Assembly (NCBI GenBank): GCA_032718475.1
Contig: JAUCBJ010006680.1
Coordinates: forward strand, 1-64,000
DNA: 64,000 bases
From: Nemertoderma westbladi
Lineage: Eukaryota > Xenacoelomorpha > Nemertodermatida > Nemertodermatidae
Direction of reading: 5' to 3'
Shown here: one piece after another, positions 22,912-33,082 of the stretch
Position numbering within the stretch: the first letter of the stretch is position 1
Layout: the number at the start of each line of letters is the position of its first letter
Notes under the pieces: model-generated
Database searches by the model: none
What the model was told of the DNA's origin: nothing
The model's input: the letters and a program-made list of their open reading frames with translations, nothing else
Translations under genes and position numbers: made by a program

Positions 22912-25342
22912 TACTACTAGGATCGGCATGCTGCATTGCAGCTGCATTTTTAAGAATGCTGTGCCGGCTTGTCAACAAAATTGCACCGCCACAACTCCCT
23001 ATCACCCATGACATTTGCTAGATCATCCGCATCTTTAAGGCCAGTGTCCATTAAGATGCGTCTCAAGAAAGTCATGGGCTGTCCACCATGCTTATTCACT
23101 CCATGAGGCTGCCAAAGTACAAGATTATGCACTGGCTGGTCCTCACGGCGAAAGCAATGTCCTGCAAAGCGGAGGCGATTTTGTTCTAGTGTCAAGCTTG
23201 GGGGAACCAATGAGACACCTCCAATGTTATATAGTGTCTGGTTGGAGATGTGTGCATTGTACTTGACACAATGTACCCGGCGTAGCATTCTTGTGAATGT
23301 GCCATCCAGAGATTTGGTGTCCTCAGCAGTTAGAGCCCAGCATGGACTCCCATAGAGGAGTACTGGAACTACTGCTGCTCTAAATAATCGGACCTTAAGT
23401 TTCCGATTAATTCTCGGTGACTTCCAAATCCTGGAAAGCCTATTCAAGGCTGCCCATGCCTTTCCCTTACGTATTCGAAGGTCCTCACCTGACTTCCGGA
23501 TCCATGATCCCAGGTAACAGAAGTCGTCCACATGCTCAAGCATACCATCCTTTGAGCTTATGCTCATCCGATCAGAGACTTGCTGAGGACTTTCAAAGTT
23601 AACTGTCAGAATTTTGGTCTTTCTGGAGTTAATAAAAAGACCAACACTAGAAGCAGCATGTTCTAATGAGCTGAGGAGCCGTTGGGCTCCCTCTAATGAT
23701 TCTGAGAGTACTCCTAAGTCATCAGCAAAGTCTAGATCAGTTAGGTACTTGGCAGGATTTCCTCGACTTCTGGAGCCAGTAGGTGGAGTTATCATCACCC
23801 CATCATCATTATGATGATCTACGGACATGCGTAGAACATAGTCAACCACAATAATGAACAAGAATGGTGCAAGTGTGTCTCCTTGGAGGACGCCCCATAA
23901 CACTTCAAATGGTTCTGTGTCACCGTCAACAGTAGACACAAATGTTGTCGAACCATCGTATACTGATCTGATTGCTGCAATAATTTCATCAGGAATCCCA
24001 TATAATGAAAGTATGCTGAACATACGTGAGCGAGAGACTGAATCAAAGGCCTTGAAGAAGTCAACAAAGATAACAGCCAGATGCCTGTCTTTCCTTTTTG
24101 ATAATTCTTCAATTATCCTTCTAAGTGCCAAAATGGGCTCCATGGTCCCACGACCTTTACGGAACCCATTCTGATTTCCACGGAGCAGTCTCTCAATGGG
24201 ATCCCTGATGCGATTTAATAGAATCCTATTGTATAGCTTTGCAGCAATCGAGATCAATGAGATTCCCCGAAAAGAACCATAGAGTGTTAGGTTGCCCTTC
24301 TTGGGAACTGGCACCAACTTATTTGTTTTCATTTCTTGTGGGACTCTTGTTGTACGGTACATGTCTACTATGATGGGATAGATGAGCTTTAAACACTCAG
24401 GTATTTTAAAGACCTCAGGGGGAACACCATCTACTCCACTGGCACGATTGGTCTTAATGCTCTTTGCAGCAGCCTTCACTTCTGCAAAGGAGATATCGCC
24501 AATGGGAATATCTGGGAGTACAGACTCAGACACCTTTACTTCTATAAAGTTATCAGGCAATACCCTGTCATTATTGAGGAGCTTTTCAAAGTGGGCTTTC
24601 CAACCATTGAGGCGATCGGCTGGTGATTCAGCCTTAACCTTGGTGGTTGGTTGGCTTTTCCGCCCAGTAAGCAGATTGATCGATTTCCATGCCTGGGATG
24701 ATTGCCTGCTGTCGTCAGCATCATTGATGGCATCAACCTGTTGGTTTATTAGCTCCTATAGATTAACAGAGTACTGCCTGTTCAGGGACCTAGATGCAGC
24801 CTTAACTGCATTCTTGGCCGCTGTAGTCTGTTTGAGTCGGGACTCTTTCTGCGCCTTATGAAGGTCATTTCGGCACTTTTGAATTTTGTTGTCAGTCCAG
24901 GGGGCCCTTTTCCTGTTTCGAGGGTATACAGGAACTGTTTCTGCAGCTGCTAACTTAACTGCTTCTGTAAAGGCAGTATAGCCCTCACAGTGATCTGCCG
25001 CCTCAGAGGCAAGAGCCTCATACCTGTTGCTCAGCTGTAGTGTGAAGCTGGATCTCACACTTGGCTGTTGCAACAGAGAGGACCAGTCATGCCGAGGCAA
25101 GGCAGATTTCGTTGTTCTGCTAGCACGCAGACTAAGTCTTACCTTGGCCACAATAAGGCGGTGATCACTGGAGAAGGGTCGAAGTGTAAATGCATTACAG
25201 TCTTGTATAGAGCTCCTGTATTTCCTACGAAACAGAATATGGTCTATCTGGGACTTGTGACCACTGGGTCCACTATGAGTCCATAGCTTTCCAGTTCGCT
25301 TCTTGAACTGGGTTCCAGCCGAAAACAATCCATTTCCAGAGA
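22912..25342 (-). mobile_element. Family-2 LINE, 5'-truncated copy joined to other pieces
   Basis: This copy starts at its TAG-type tail and extends through RT and the linker into the endonuclease C-terminal half, ending near 25342. It is nearly identical to the full-length copy at 15540-19300. At 25342/25343 it is fused in the same orientation to the middle of another family-2 copy (RT connector), so the endonuclease region is followed upstream by RT sequence. Confidence 0.92.
22950..25328 (-). pseudogene. Family-2 LINE endonuclease-RT, truncated, one nonsense codon
   Basis: The coding frame is intact apart from a TAG at 24756-24758 (CAG to TAG, Gln in the sister copy at 58106). It covers the endonuclease end (SSDHRLIVAKVRLSLRAS), the linker, the RT blocks (GSFRGISLISIAA, VIFVDFFKAFDSV, GVLQGDTLAPFLF, LDFADDLGVLS) and the GHCFRRED tail. 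The Trp codon that is a stop in the copy at 15540 is intact here (PWTDNKIQK). The 5' third of the gene is missing. Confidence 0.92.
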
Positions 25343-25632
25343 TTTTGTTCTAGTGTCAAGCTTGGGTGAACCAATGAGACACCTTCAATGTTATATAGTG
25401 TCTGGTTGGAGATGTGTGCATTGTACTTGACACAATGAACCCGGCGTAGCATTCTTGTGAATGTGCCATCCAGAGATTTGGTGTCCTCAGCAGTTAGAGC
25501 CCAGCATGGACTCCCATAGAGGAGTACTGGAACTACTGCTGCTCTAAATAACCGGACCTTAAGTTTCCGATTAATTCTCGGTGACTTCCAAATCCTGGAA
25601 AGCCTATTCAAGACTGCCCATGCCTTTTCCTG
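25343..25632 (-). mobile_element. Family-2 LINE internal fragment (RT connector)
   Basis: The fragment encodes KAWAVLNRLSRIWKSPRINR through ISNQTLYNIEGVSLVHPSLT, the post-RT connector of family 2. Both ends are abrupt. It forms a chimera with the copy to its left, and unrelated GC-rich sequence starts near 25633. Confidence 0.9.
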
Positions 25633-25699
25633 CTGGCTGGTTTTCCCGTCACACGATGTTAACCTACAATATGCGTAGGGCACTGGTCAGCTGTGCCAT

Positions 25700-26110
25700 T
25701 TCATCTACGTTGGAGCCCCCCTGGCCTATGCAGGAGAGACGGGAAGTGAGTCGACAGCCTGATGCTAGTGCCGTGGAGCAAGGGCCACACCCTCACCCTC
25801 ACCTGGGATGCCATGGTTTTTCACCCCCTCGCCCCGAGCTACATCCAGCAAACGATTGTAGCCGGTGGTCGGACTGCCGAACGGAGGGAAAGGGAGAAGC
25901 ACCAGATGTACCTGGAGGTGGTAGAGTGGGGACACCTCTTCCACCCGGTCGCATTCGAGACCTTTGGCAAACAGACCAACAGGCCAACAAACAGCCACAA
26001 TCCTCCGCAAGTTAGGGTCCCACCTCCACGCCATCACCCATGAGCCCCGATCGCACCAGTTTCTCCTCCAGAGGATTGAGGTCGCCATTGTGATCGCGAT
26101 CGGGAATGCT
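25700..26110 (+). pseudogene. Remnant of a retroelement C-terminal module
   Basis: In one frame (about 25775-25985) the sequence reads LTLTWDAMVFHPLAPSYIQ, then AERREREKHQMYLE, then FHPVAFETFG. After a frameshift near 25985 it reads RKLGSHLHAITHEPRSHQFL and LLQRIEVAIVIAIGNA. I recognise the pattern 'l.WD.t..d.fAPS.l ... AaE.aE..K...Y ... f.PvAfEt.G ... lg.rl...tgeprs...l.QrlS.aiqrgNa'. It is common downstream of reverse transcriptases in animal retroelements. The match is by memory of the pattern, not by search. The region is GC-richer than its surroundings. Confidence 0.45.
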
Positions 26111-26256
26111 GGACTGAAATGCTGTTACATCACCTATAATCGGACTAACTAACCGGACTGTTTAATTATTACTGCATTAACGAACTAACCAGTTAACGGC
26201 CTATGAATGTCTTGTGATGACCTTGGAAAGCCAATGACTTCCGGAATCTCAATCTG

Positions 26257-26559
26257 TCAATCACAATTTCTCAGGACCTACCACGGGAGTTGCTACCGTT
26301 ATGCAAAGATCTTCTTAATCTAAAGAAAAAGTTGCCACCGGAGAAGAAACCCCGACTAATCATAGACACCCTCGCCTATCCCTTTGTATACCTGAAGACC
26401 AAGGATGGCGAAATCATAACTTCGAACATAATCCCAATTATCGAGAACTTCCCGGAAGTAACTGGTGGAAACCCTATAACCCATCCAATAGACAATGCGA
26501 CCCCAATTTACACCACACGGCCCACTGGACGTAGTACTAAACGCGGCAGACGCAGGTGA
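26257..26559 (+). pseudogene. LINE ORF1-like C-terminal fragment
   Basis: The open frame reads DLPRELLPLCKDLLNLKKKL, then LIIDTLAYPFVYLKTKDGEI, and ends in a basic tail STKRGRRR. The pattern 'lP.el...c..L..l.K......p.li.DtL.i' resembles the C-terminal region of nucleic-acid-chaperone (ORF1p) proteins of some LINEs. The assignment is tentative. No partner ORF2 follows directly. Confidence 0.35.
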
Positions 26560-27133
26560 ACGATCTCTCCTTATCTTCTGTTTCGTTCATTTTATTAATT
26601 TATTTAATTCTGCACATTATTAACTGCCTCACTGTTTTATTCTCTCAAAAAAAACACCATTGTATAAGTAAACGGATTTAAGTTATATATATTTTTTTTT
26701 ATATCATAAACACAAGAAGGAACGTAAAGATATACTAAACATACAATGTTTCTCAATAGGGTTTGTGTAGTACAGCGTTTTAAATATTCAAGTATATTGT
26801 TAGTTCTTTTTTGCCCACCGAACTGTACAGGCTCAATTTACTATATTTATTGTATATTTCTAGCTTCTGAACTATTTTATGTTTCATGAAAAGTAATTAA
26901 TAGTAGTTTCACTTCATTCTTCATCCCATATCACCCCCCCCCCCCCCCGGCCCCCTCACCCCCATGTCTTTGACGCTAGTGATATAATTTTAAATTGCCG
27001 TCTCTGTTTTAATAAATTTAACTTACCTTGTGGCACTTGTCTGTCTGAACATGAAGTCAATGACGCACTATTTCGCTATAACAATACATTCTCTTACTAT
27101 TGCTACTCTAGTATATTTCCCTTCTCCAGTACG
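26560..27133. other. AT-rich spacer with C tract, no gene
   Basis: I see nothing coding. A C tract of about 13 bases lies at 26935-26948. Confidence 0.45.
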
Positions 27134-27943
27134 ATCTACGGACATGCGTAGAACATAGTCAACCACAATAATGAACAAGAATGGTGAAAGTGTGTCTCAA
27201 TGGAGGACGCCCCATAACACTTCAAATGGTTCTGTGTCACCGTCAACAGTAGACACAAATGTTGTCGAACCATCGTATACTGATCTGATTGCTGCAATAA
27301 TTTCATCAAGAATCCCATATAATGAAAGTATGCTGAACATACGTGAGCGAGAGACTGAATAAAAGGCCTTGAAGAAGTCAACAAAGATAACAGCCAGATG
27401 CCTGTCTTCCTTTTTTAATAACTCTTCAATTATCCTTCTAAGTGCCAAAATGGGCTCCACGGAGCAGTCTCTCAATGGGATCCCTGATGTGATTTAATAG
27501 AATTCTAATGTATAGCTTTGCAGCAATCGAGATCAATGAGATTCCCCGAAAAGAACCATAGAGTGTTAGGTTGCCCTTCTTGGGAACTGGTACCAACTTA
27601 TTTGTTTTCATTTCTTGTGGGACTCTTGTTGTTCGGTACATGTCTACTATGATGGGATAGATGAGCTTTCAACACTCAAGTATTTTAAACACCTCAGGGG
27701 GGACACCATCTACTCCACTGGCACGATTGGTCTTAATGCTCTTTGCAGCAGCCTTTACTTCTGCAAAGGAGATATCCCCAATGGGAATATCTGGGAGTAC
27801 AGACTCAGACACTTTTACTTCTATAAAGTTATCAGGCAATACCCTGTCATTATTGAGGAGCTTTTCAAAGTGGGCTTTCCAACCATTGAGGGGATCGGCT
27901 GGTGATTCAGCCTTAACCTTGGTGGTTGGTTGGCTTTTCCGTC
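27134..27943 (-). mobile_element. Family-2 LINE internal RT fragment with deletion
   Basis: The segment matches family-2 RT from the region after GVLQGD back through the linker. It is abrupt at both ends and has an internal deletion of about 40 bp near 27458, which removes the GFRKGR block. It carries more substitutions than the other copies (for example AFYSVSRS for AFDSVSRS, which loses the first catalytic Asp), so it is older. Confidence 0.9.
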
Positions 27944-28562
27944 CATATTAAACTAGGAACCACTGATCACAACGAGACATTTACTATCTTCCAAAATCCC
28001 TATTGCTACTTTAACAAACCTAAACAAAAATTTATAATTGACTACCCCAAATTTAATAAAGATAAATTTATGGAAGACATTAAATCGGTCCATCCTTGGG
28101 AGTATAAGTCAGCTCCAAGACATTAAATCGGTCCATCCTTGGGAGTATAAGTCAGCCATTAAATCGGTCCATCTTTGGGAGTGAGTATAAGTCAGCTCCA
28201 AGACATTAAATCAGTCCATCCTTGGAGTATAAGTCAGCTCCGGAAGACATTAAATCGGTCCATCCTTGGGAGTATAAGTCAGTTCCGGAATACATTAAAT
28301 CGGCCCATCCTTGTGAGTATAAGTCAGCTCCGGAAGACATTAAATCGGTCCATCCTTGGGAGTATAAGTCAGCTCCGGAAGACATTAAATCGGTCCATCC
28401 TTGGGAGTATAAGTCAGCTCCGGAAGACATTAAATCGGTCCATCCTTGGGAGTATAAGTCAGCTCCACCAAGTGAGAAATGCGATTATTTCTACAAAGAA
28501 TTCACAGATATTTGTTCTAAACACGTCCCAAAAAAATCTATATCGCCTAAGAAAATCCCTCA
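27944..28562 (+). pseudogene. Other LINE fragment (endonuclease-RT linker) with internal tandem expansion
   Basis: The frame reads HNETFTIFQNPYCYFNKPKQ and IDYPKFNKDKFMEDI before the repeats, and YKEFTDICSKHVPKKSI after them. The pattern 'rdy.kFn...F...l....W......s.eKcd.FykeFt.ic.khvP.K.i' is typical of the linker between endonuclease and RT in CR1/Jockey-like LINEs. The segment EDIKSVHPWEYKSAP is tandemly repeated (28070-28467). It is bounded by family-2 LINE fragments on both sides. Confidence 0.5.
28070..28467. repeat. 45-bp in-phase tandem repeat inside the LINE fragment
   Basis: Eight to nine units of 45 bp (15 codons, EDIKSVHPWEYKSAP) are present. The first three are irregular, with shortened or shifted units that break the frame. 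The last six keep the frame. The unit is derived from ordinary coding sequence on either side. Confidence 0.95.
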
Positions 28563-28813
28563 CTACTACTAGGATCGGCATGCTGCATTGCAGCTGCACT
28601 TTTAAGAATGCTGTGCCGGCTTGTCAACAAAATAGCACCGCCACAACTTCCTATCACCCATGACATTTGCTAGATAATCCGCATCTTCAAGGCCAGTGTC
28701 CTTTAAGATGCGTCTCAAGAAAGTCATGGGCGGTCCACCATGCTTATTCACTCCATGAGGCTGCCAAAGTACAAGATTATGCACTGGCTGGTCCTCACGG
28801 CGAAAGCAATGTC
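28563..28813 (-). mobile_element. Family-2 LINE, 5'-truncated 3' end
   Basis: The piece holds the TAG-type tail (CTACTACTAGG on the plus strand) and the C-terminal 60 codons (VHNLVLWQ to the stop). It stops abruptly at 28813, next to an AGTAGTAGGG word and the foldback element. Confidence 0.9.
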
Positions 28814-28819
28814 AGTAGT

Positions 28820-29142
28820 AGGGTCTTCCTCCTCTCTGCGACAGTTAGACCACACTGACACCCATTGGGTGTCATATGATACCCAATTATCACCCTATGG
28901 GTGTCATTGGGTGTCATTGGCGCCAGACTGTCTGGGTGAAACCTCCCAATTAGACTAATTAGACCCTAATTGACAGGTGTCATCAATTAATTAGTACAAT
29001 TAAACCCTAACAGGTGTCATATGACTCCTAATTAGGGTTTAATTGATTATCCTAATTAATCAGACTGATTAGCGCCCTGACACACAAGGGGTCATCAGTG
29101 TTGTCTAACTGTCGCAGAGCCGGGGGAAGAGGGTGTCATAAG
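28820..29142. mobile_element. Foldback/MITE element with terminal inverted repeats
   Basis: CTCTGCGACAGTTAGAC at about 28835-28851 is matched by its reverse complement GTCTAACTGTCGCAGAG near 29102-29118. The flanking TCTTCC/GGAAGA and inner CACTGA words also pair, giving inverted arms of about 55 bp with mismatches. The interior has GGTGTCAT repeats and a second perfect stem (AATTAAACCCTAA with TTAGGGTTTAATT). It has no coding capacity and no clear target duplication. Confidence 0.7.
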
Positions 29143-29499
29143 TGACACCGCAGCTCTTTTATTCATTAATACTTATTTATTTATATTTAATTTTAATTAA
29201 TTAATTGTACTTTATTTTAGATTTACCAATAATTAGTTTTATATATTGGTTTCTTTATGACCTCATTGACTTTCATCTCGTTATACTTAGACATAGGGTA
29301 TACAGCTCCCTTACTGGTAACTAATTACTCTTATCTATATCCAGACAGCTTTATCGTTGACCTTTGACCTTTGACCCCCAATTAGCTTTAACCAAGCAAC
29401 AGCTTATTAATAATAGTTGTATCCAAGCGCCCCCCCCCCCCACCCCGTGACAGCTCTGATTACTAATTACTCTTTCCTATATCCAGCCGTCTGCAGTTC
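29143..29499. other. AT-rich spacer with C tract, no gene
   Basis: I see nothing coding. A C-rich tract lies near 29430-29443. Confidence 0.4.
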
Positions 29500-29910
29500 C
29501 ATAGTCTGCCGCTAGAGGACGTATGATCTGAAAATTAACATCTTCTCTAACTTTGCTATTTTCATTCCGAATGGGTTTAAACTCGGTAGGCATCTACTAC
29601 GGCATAGGCTATATCTTTTGCGGAGTCACAGAGTAGTTTGAAGTTCCCCAGTCTGCCGCTAGAGGGCGTATTATTTAAAAATTAACATCTTCTCTAGCTT
29701 TGTTATTTACAATCCGCAAAACTATGTAGTTATATTGCTTAAGAGTTCTAAGGGGCGAGCCATGAGGCAAGATATTTGAGGCTTATTTAGATATATTAGT
29801 ACTTAATTTGACCCCCCAATCCTCATCTACTACGGCATAGGCTTTATCTTTTGCAGAGTCACAGAGTAGTATGAAGTTCCCCAGTCTGCCGCTAGAGGGC
29901 GAAATGTCTC
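29500..29910. repeat. Dispersed block repeated three times with CTCF-like motif
   Basis: The phrase AGTCTGCCGCTAGAG followed by GGCG (or GACG) occurs at about 29503, 29650 and 29883. The second and third copies share a longer leader (TACGGCATAGGCT..ATCTTT and GTCACAGAGTAGT.TGAAGTT). The first and second share ATTAACATCTTCTCTA downstream. These are partial copies of one dispersed element. The third copy may be the tail of the tRNA-like SINE at 30003-30085, reading on the minus strand. Confidence 0.75.
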
Positions 29911-30002
29911 AAAGTGAAAACCATACGGTAGCCATGAATTGGTAACTAGGCAATAATACTGCATTTTGCAACGTTAGGCCTATTGCTAACCAAACGAAAA
30001 CT

Positions 30003-30085
30003 GCCCTGGTTCATGCGGGGATCGAACCCATGACATACGGGAGATGTGAATTCAACGCAACCACTACACCAAGGTGGAACAGTAA
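30003..30085 (-). ncRNA. tRNA-derived SINE head (or tRNA pseudogene)
   Basis: The minus strand has an A-box-like TGGTGTAGTGG (30061-30071) and a B-box GGTTCGATCCC (about 30018-30028) at tRNA spacing. The acceptor arms do not pair and no proper anticodon stem forms, so it is not a functional tRNA. Read on the minus strand, it is followed by a body ending in the repeated block near 29825-29910. That fits a tRNA-derived SINE with an internal RNA polymerase III promoter. Confidence 0.5.
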
Positions 30086-30142
30086 CCTTCAAATTTGTTC
30101 GTTGACGCTCGAATTTGTAAGACTCTCATTTAAGACCTGACA

Positions 30143-31721
30143 CAGACTATGCCTCACTGAGGCACTGAGGCATAGACTATGCCTCACTGAGGCATAGACT
30201 ATGACTCACAGAGGCACTGAGGCATAGACTATGCCTCACTGAGGCATAGACTCTCACTCACTGAGGCATAGACTATGCCTCACTGAGGCATAGACTATCC
30301 CTCACTGAGGCATAGACTATGACTCACTGAGGCATAGACTATGTCTCACTGAGGCACTGAGGCATAGACTATGCCTCACTGAGGCACTGAGTCATAGACT
30401 ATGACTCACTGAGGCATAGACTATGCCTCACTGAGGCATAGACTATGCCTCACTGAGGCACTGAGTCATAGACTATGACTCACTGAGGCATAGACTATGC
30501 CTCACTGAGGCACTGAGGCATAGACTATGACTCACTGAGGCATAGACTATGCCTCACTGAGGCACTGAGGCATAGACTATGCCTCACTGAGGCATAGAAT
30601 ATGCCTCACTGAGGCACTGAGTCATAGACTATGACTCACTGAGGCATAGAATATGCCTCAGTGAGGCATAGACTATGCCTCACTGAGGCACTGAGGCATA
30701 GACTATGACTCACTGAGGCATAGAATATGCCTCAGTGAGGCATAGACTATGCCTCACTGAGGCATAGACAATGCCTCACTGAGGCATAGACTATGACTCA
30801 CAGAGGCACTGAGGCATAGATCATGCCTCACTGAGGCATAGACTATTACTCACTGAGGCATAGACTATGCCTCACTGAGGCATAGACTATGCCTCACTGA
30901 GGCACTGAGGCATAGACTATGCCTCACTGAGGCACTGAGTCATAGACTATGACTCACTGAGGCATAGACTATGCCTCACTGAGGCATAGACTATGCCTCA
31001 CTGAGGCATAGACTATGCCTCACTGGGGCACTGAGGCATAGACTATGACTCACTGAGGCATAGACTATGCCTCACTGAGGCATAGACTATGCCTCACTGA
31101 GGCACTGAGGCATAGACTATGCCTCACTGAGGCATAGACAATACCTCACTGAGGCACTGAGTCATAGGCTATGACTCACTGAGGCATAGACTATGCCTTA
31201 CTGAGGCACTGAGGCATAGACTATGACTCACTGAGGCATAGACTATGCCTCACTGAGGCACTGAGGCATAGACTATGACTCACTGAGGCACTGAGGCTTA
31301 GACTATGACTCACTGAGGCACTGAGGCATAGACTATGACTCACTGAGGCATAGAATATGCCTCACTGAGGCACTGAGGCATAGACTATGCCTCACTGAGG
31401 CACTGAGTCATAGACTATGACTCACTGAGGCATAGACTATGCCTCACTGAGGCATAGACTATGCCTTACTGAGGCACTGAGGCATAAACTATGACTCACT
31501 GAGGCATAGACTATGCCTCACTGAGGCACTGAGGCATAGACTATGACTCACTGAGGCATAGACTATGCCTCACTGAGGCACTGAGGCATAGACTATGCCT
31601 CACTGAGGCATAGACTATGCCTCACTGAGGCACTGAGGCATAGACTATGACTCACTGAGGCATAGACTATGCCTCACTGAGGCATAGACTATGCCTCACT
31701 GAGGCATAGACTATGCCTCAC
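30143..31721. repeat. Palindrome-rich 21-bp minisatellite, 1.6 kb
   Basis: Units of 21 bp read CATAGACTATGCCTCACTGA plus G, often with an extra GCACTGAG. Each unit is two short palindromes in series, GCATAGACTATGC and GCCTCACTGAGGC, so the array reads almost the same on both strands. A common variant is ATGACTCAC. No coding frame is implied. Confidence 0.95.
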
Positions 31722-31779
31722 CATGGATGGGCTTTACCGCTGTACTCGCATCTGCTGTCTCATTGGCTGCTCGATGCTT

Positions 31780-31866
31780 CCGATTAAGGGTATAAGGCCT
31801 TCAAGCTGGTCATTTGCTTAGTTCTCTAATTAGAAGGTCGTGAGTTCGAACCCTAGAAGAGCATTA
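31780..31866 (+). ncRNA. tRNA-like fragment
   Basis: AGAAGGTCGTGAGTTCGAAC followed by CCT is a good variable-loop/T-arm (B-box) sequence resembling elongator-Met or Ile tRNAs. The upstream D-arm is degenerate and no cloverleaf closes. It may be a tRNA pseudogene or SINE head. Confidence 0.35.
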
Positions 31867-32150
31867 TTCTTTTTCCTAGCTCTTGGCTAACTCTAGCATA
31901 CACTAGCTTTGACTCTCCCAGCTATAGTGATAGTATGCAACCTTGGGAGTTAATGTGAGTAATACCAAGAGATTAGACTTCAGGCTCCTTCTATTGGTTC
32001 ATTCTTCTTAACTTTATAAAATAACTCAACCCTTATTTAAAGTTTTAAAAATTATGACTTAGTCGACCAATTTTCCAAAGTATATTATAAAAACATATAA
32101 TTTCTTGAATAAATAGACCTAATAGTAATAAATATTGTGGGGTAAATACA

Positions 32151-32155
32151 TTTAT
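32151..32155. repeat. BEL/Pao target-site duplication, left (TTTAT)
   Basis: TTTAT directly precedes the 5' LTR and recurs at 45657-45661 after the 3' LTR. Five bases is the usual duplication size for BEL/Pao elements. Confidence 0.85.
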
Positions 32156-33082
32156 TGTACTGGTCAGTACCTTATTTCATATAATTGAATGCGCAACATA
32201 TTAATTTTACACATACATATTGCATTCCGTTCTGCAGTTGCTTACCATTGTTATACTTATCAGAGGGAGTCATGTTTATTGGCCAGTTGATTCAAAACGC
32301 TAATAGGATATGAGGTTGTTATATTGCTAGGCTGTAGGCTACAGTGAACATGTGTTTGCTTAGTTAAGAGTCGTAGCGTATTCTGATTGGTTAGTTAGTT
32401 TATATTTCCCTATTGTAATAATTGTAGATGCCATATAGTTGATTATACGCGGTATATAAACCCGAGAAATATTGCAATATGCAGTGTGTGTAGCATTCTT
32501 CCAATATTTTACAGTACCTGCAGTTTTGTCTGTGATGTGAGCAATATTTAGATTATATTTTACTCGGTGTGCCTGGACTACTTATGTGATATAATGTGTT
32601 GTAGTGTACAAGTACTCGATATTTCGTGAATATTTTATTGTGCATTGCGTTCGATAACTGCAACTACAAACAGGATTAAAGCCGTTGGGACCAGTTTCAA
32701 TAATCGTAGCGTTACCCTATTAGAGCTGTAAGTATATCCTTATATTAATTCTATATTAGACGTTATTCAATATATTACTATTCATGTTATATTTATGTAC
32801 ATTCAACCACGTTTTCAGCCGCCATTAGTTATCCAGCCCGTGTCCCTAGTATCACTTTATCTAAATGTCCCCACATCAAAGATAGACCGCTATATTTCCC
32901 TTTCTGATCCCGTTATTGTCTTAAGTCACTGCCACACTCAACCCGACTCAACTCTACCCTATACCCAAAACACATATTTATTGCCAGACCAGTCCGAGTC
33001 TTTGTGCTTCACCCTAAGCTACCATTTTATATCTTACTTACTTACTGGTAGCTACAATAGTGGGTCGCCACTATTGGCTACA
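32156..33082 (+). repeat. 5' LTR of BEL/Pao element (927 bp)
   Basis: It starts TGTACTGGTCAGTACC and ends GGCTACA (TG...CA). It is the same length as the 3' LTR at 44730-45656. The only difference I see is near 32189 (GAATGCG against GACTGCG), so the insertion is young. It contains a TATA box (32453-32460) in the expected promoter position, and a short open frame at its 3' end that I do not regard as a gene. Confidence 0.95.
32453..32460 (+). promoter_or_regulatory. LTR TATA box
   Basis: TATATAAA follows GTGATTATACGCGG-like sequence about 300 bp into the LTR. It is the likely core promoter for the genomic RNA, with transcription starting some 25-35 bp downstream. Confidence 0.6.

Noticed and set aside
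30003-30085. Functional tRNA gene
   Set aside because: A- and B-box words are good but the acceptor and anticodon stems do not form.
30143-31721. CRISPR-like direct repeats
   Set aside because: Units are contiguous with no unique spacers, there are no cas genes, and the genome is animal. It is a minisatellite.
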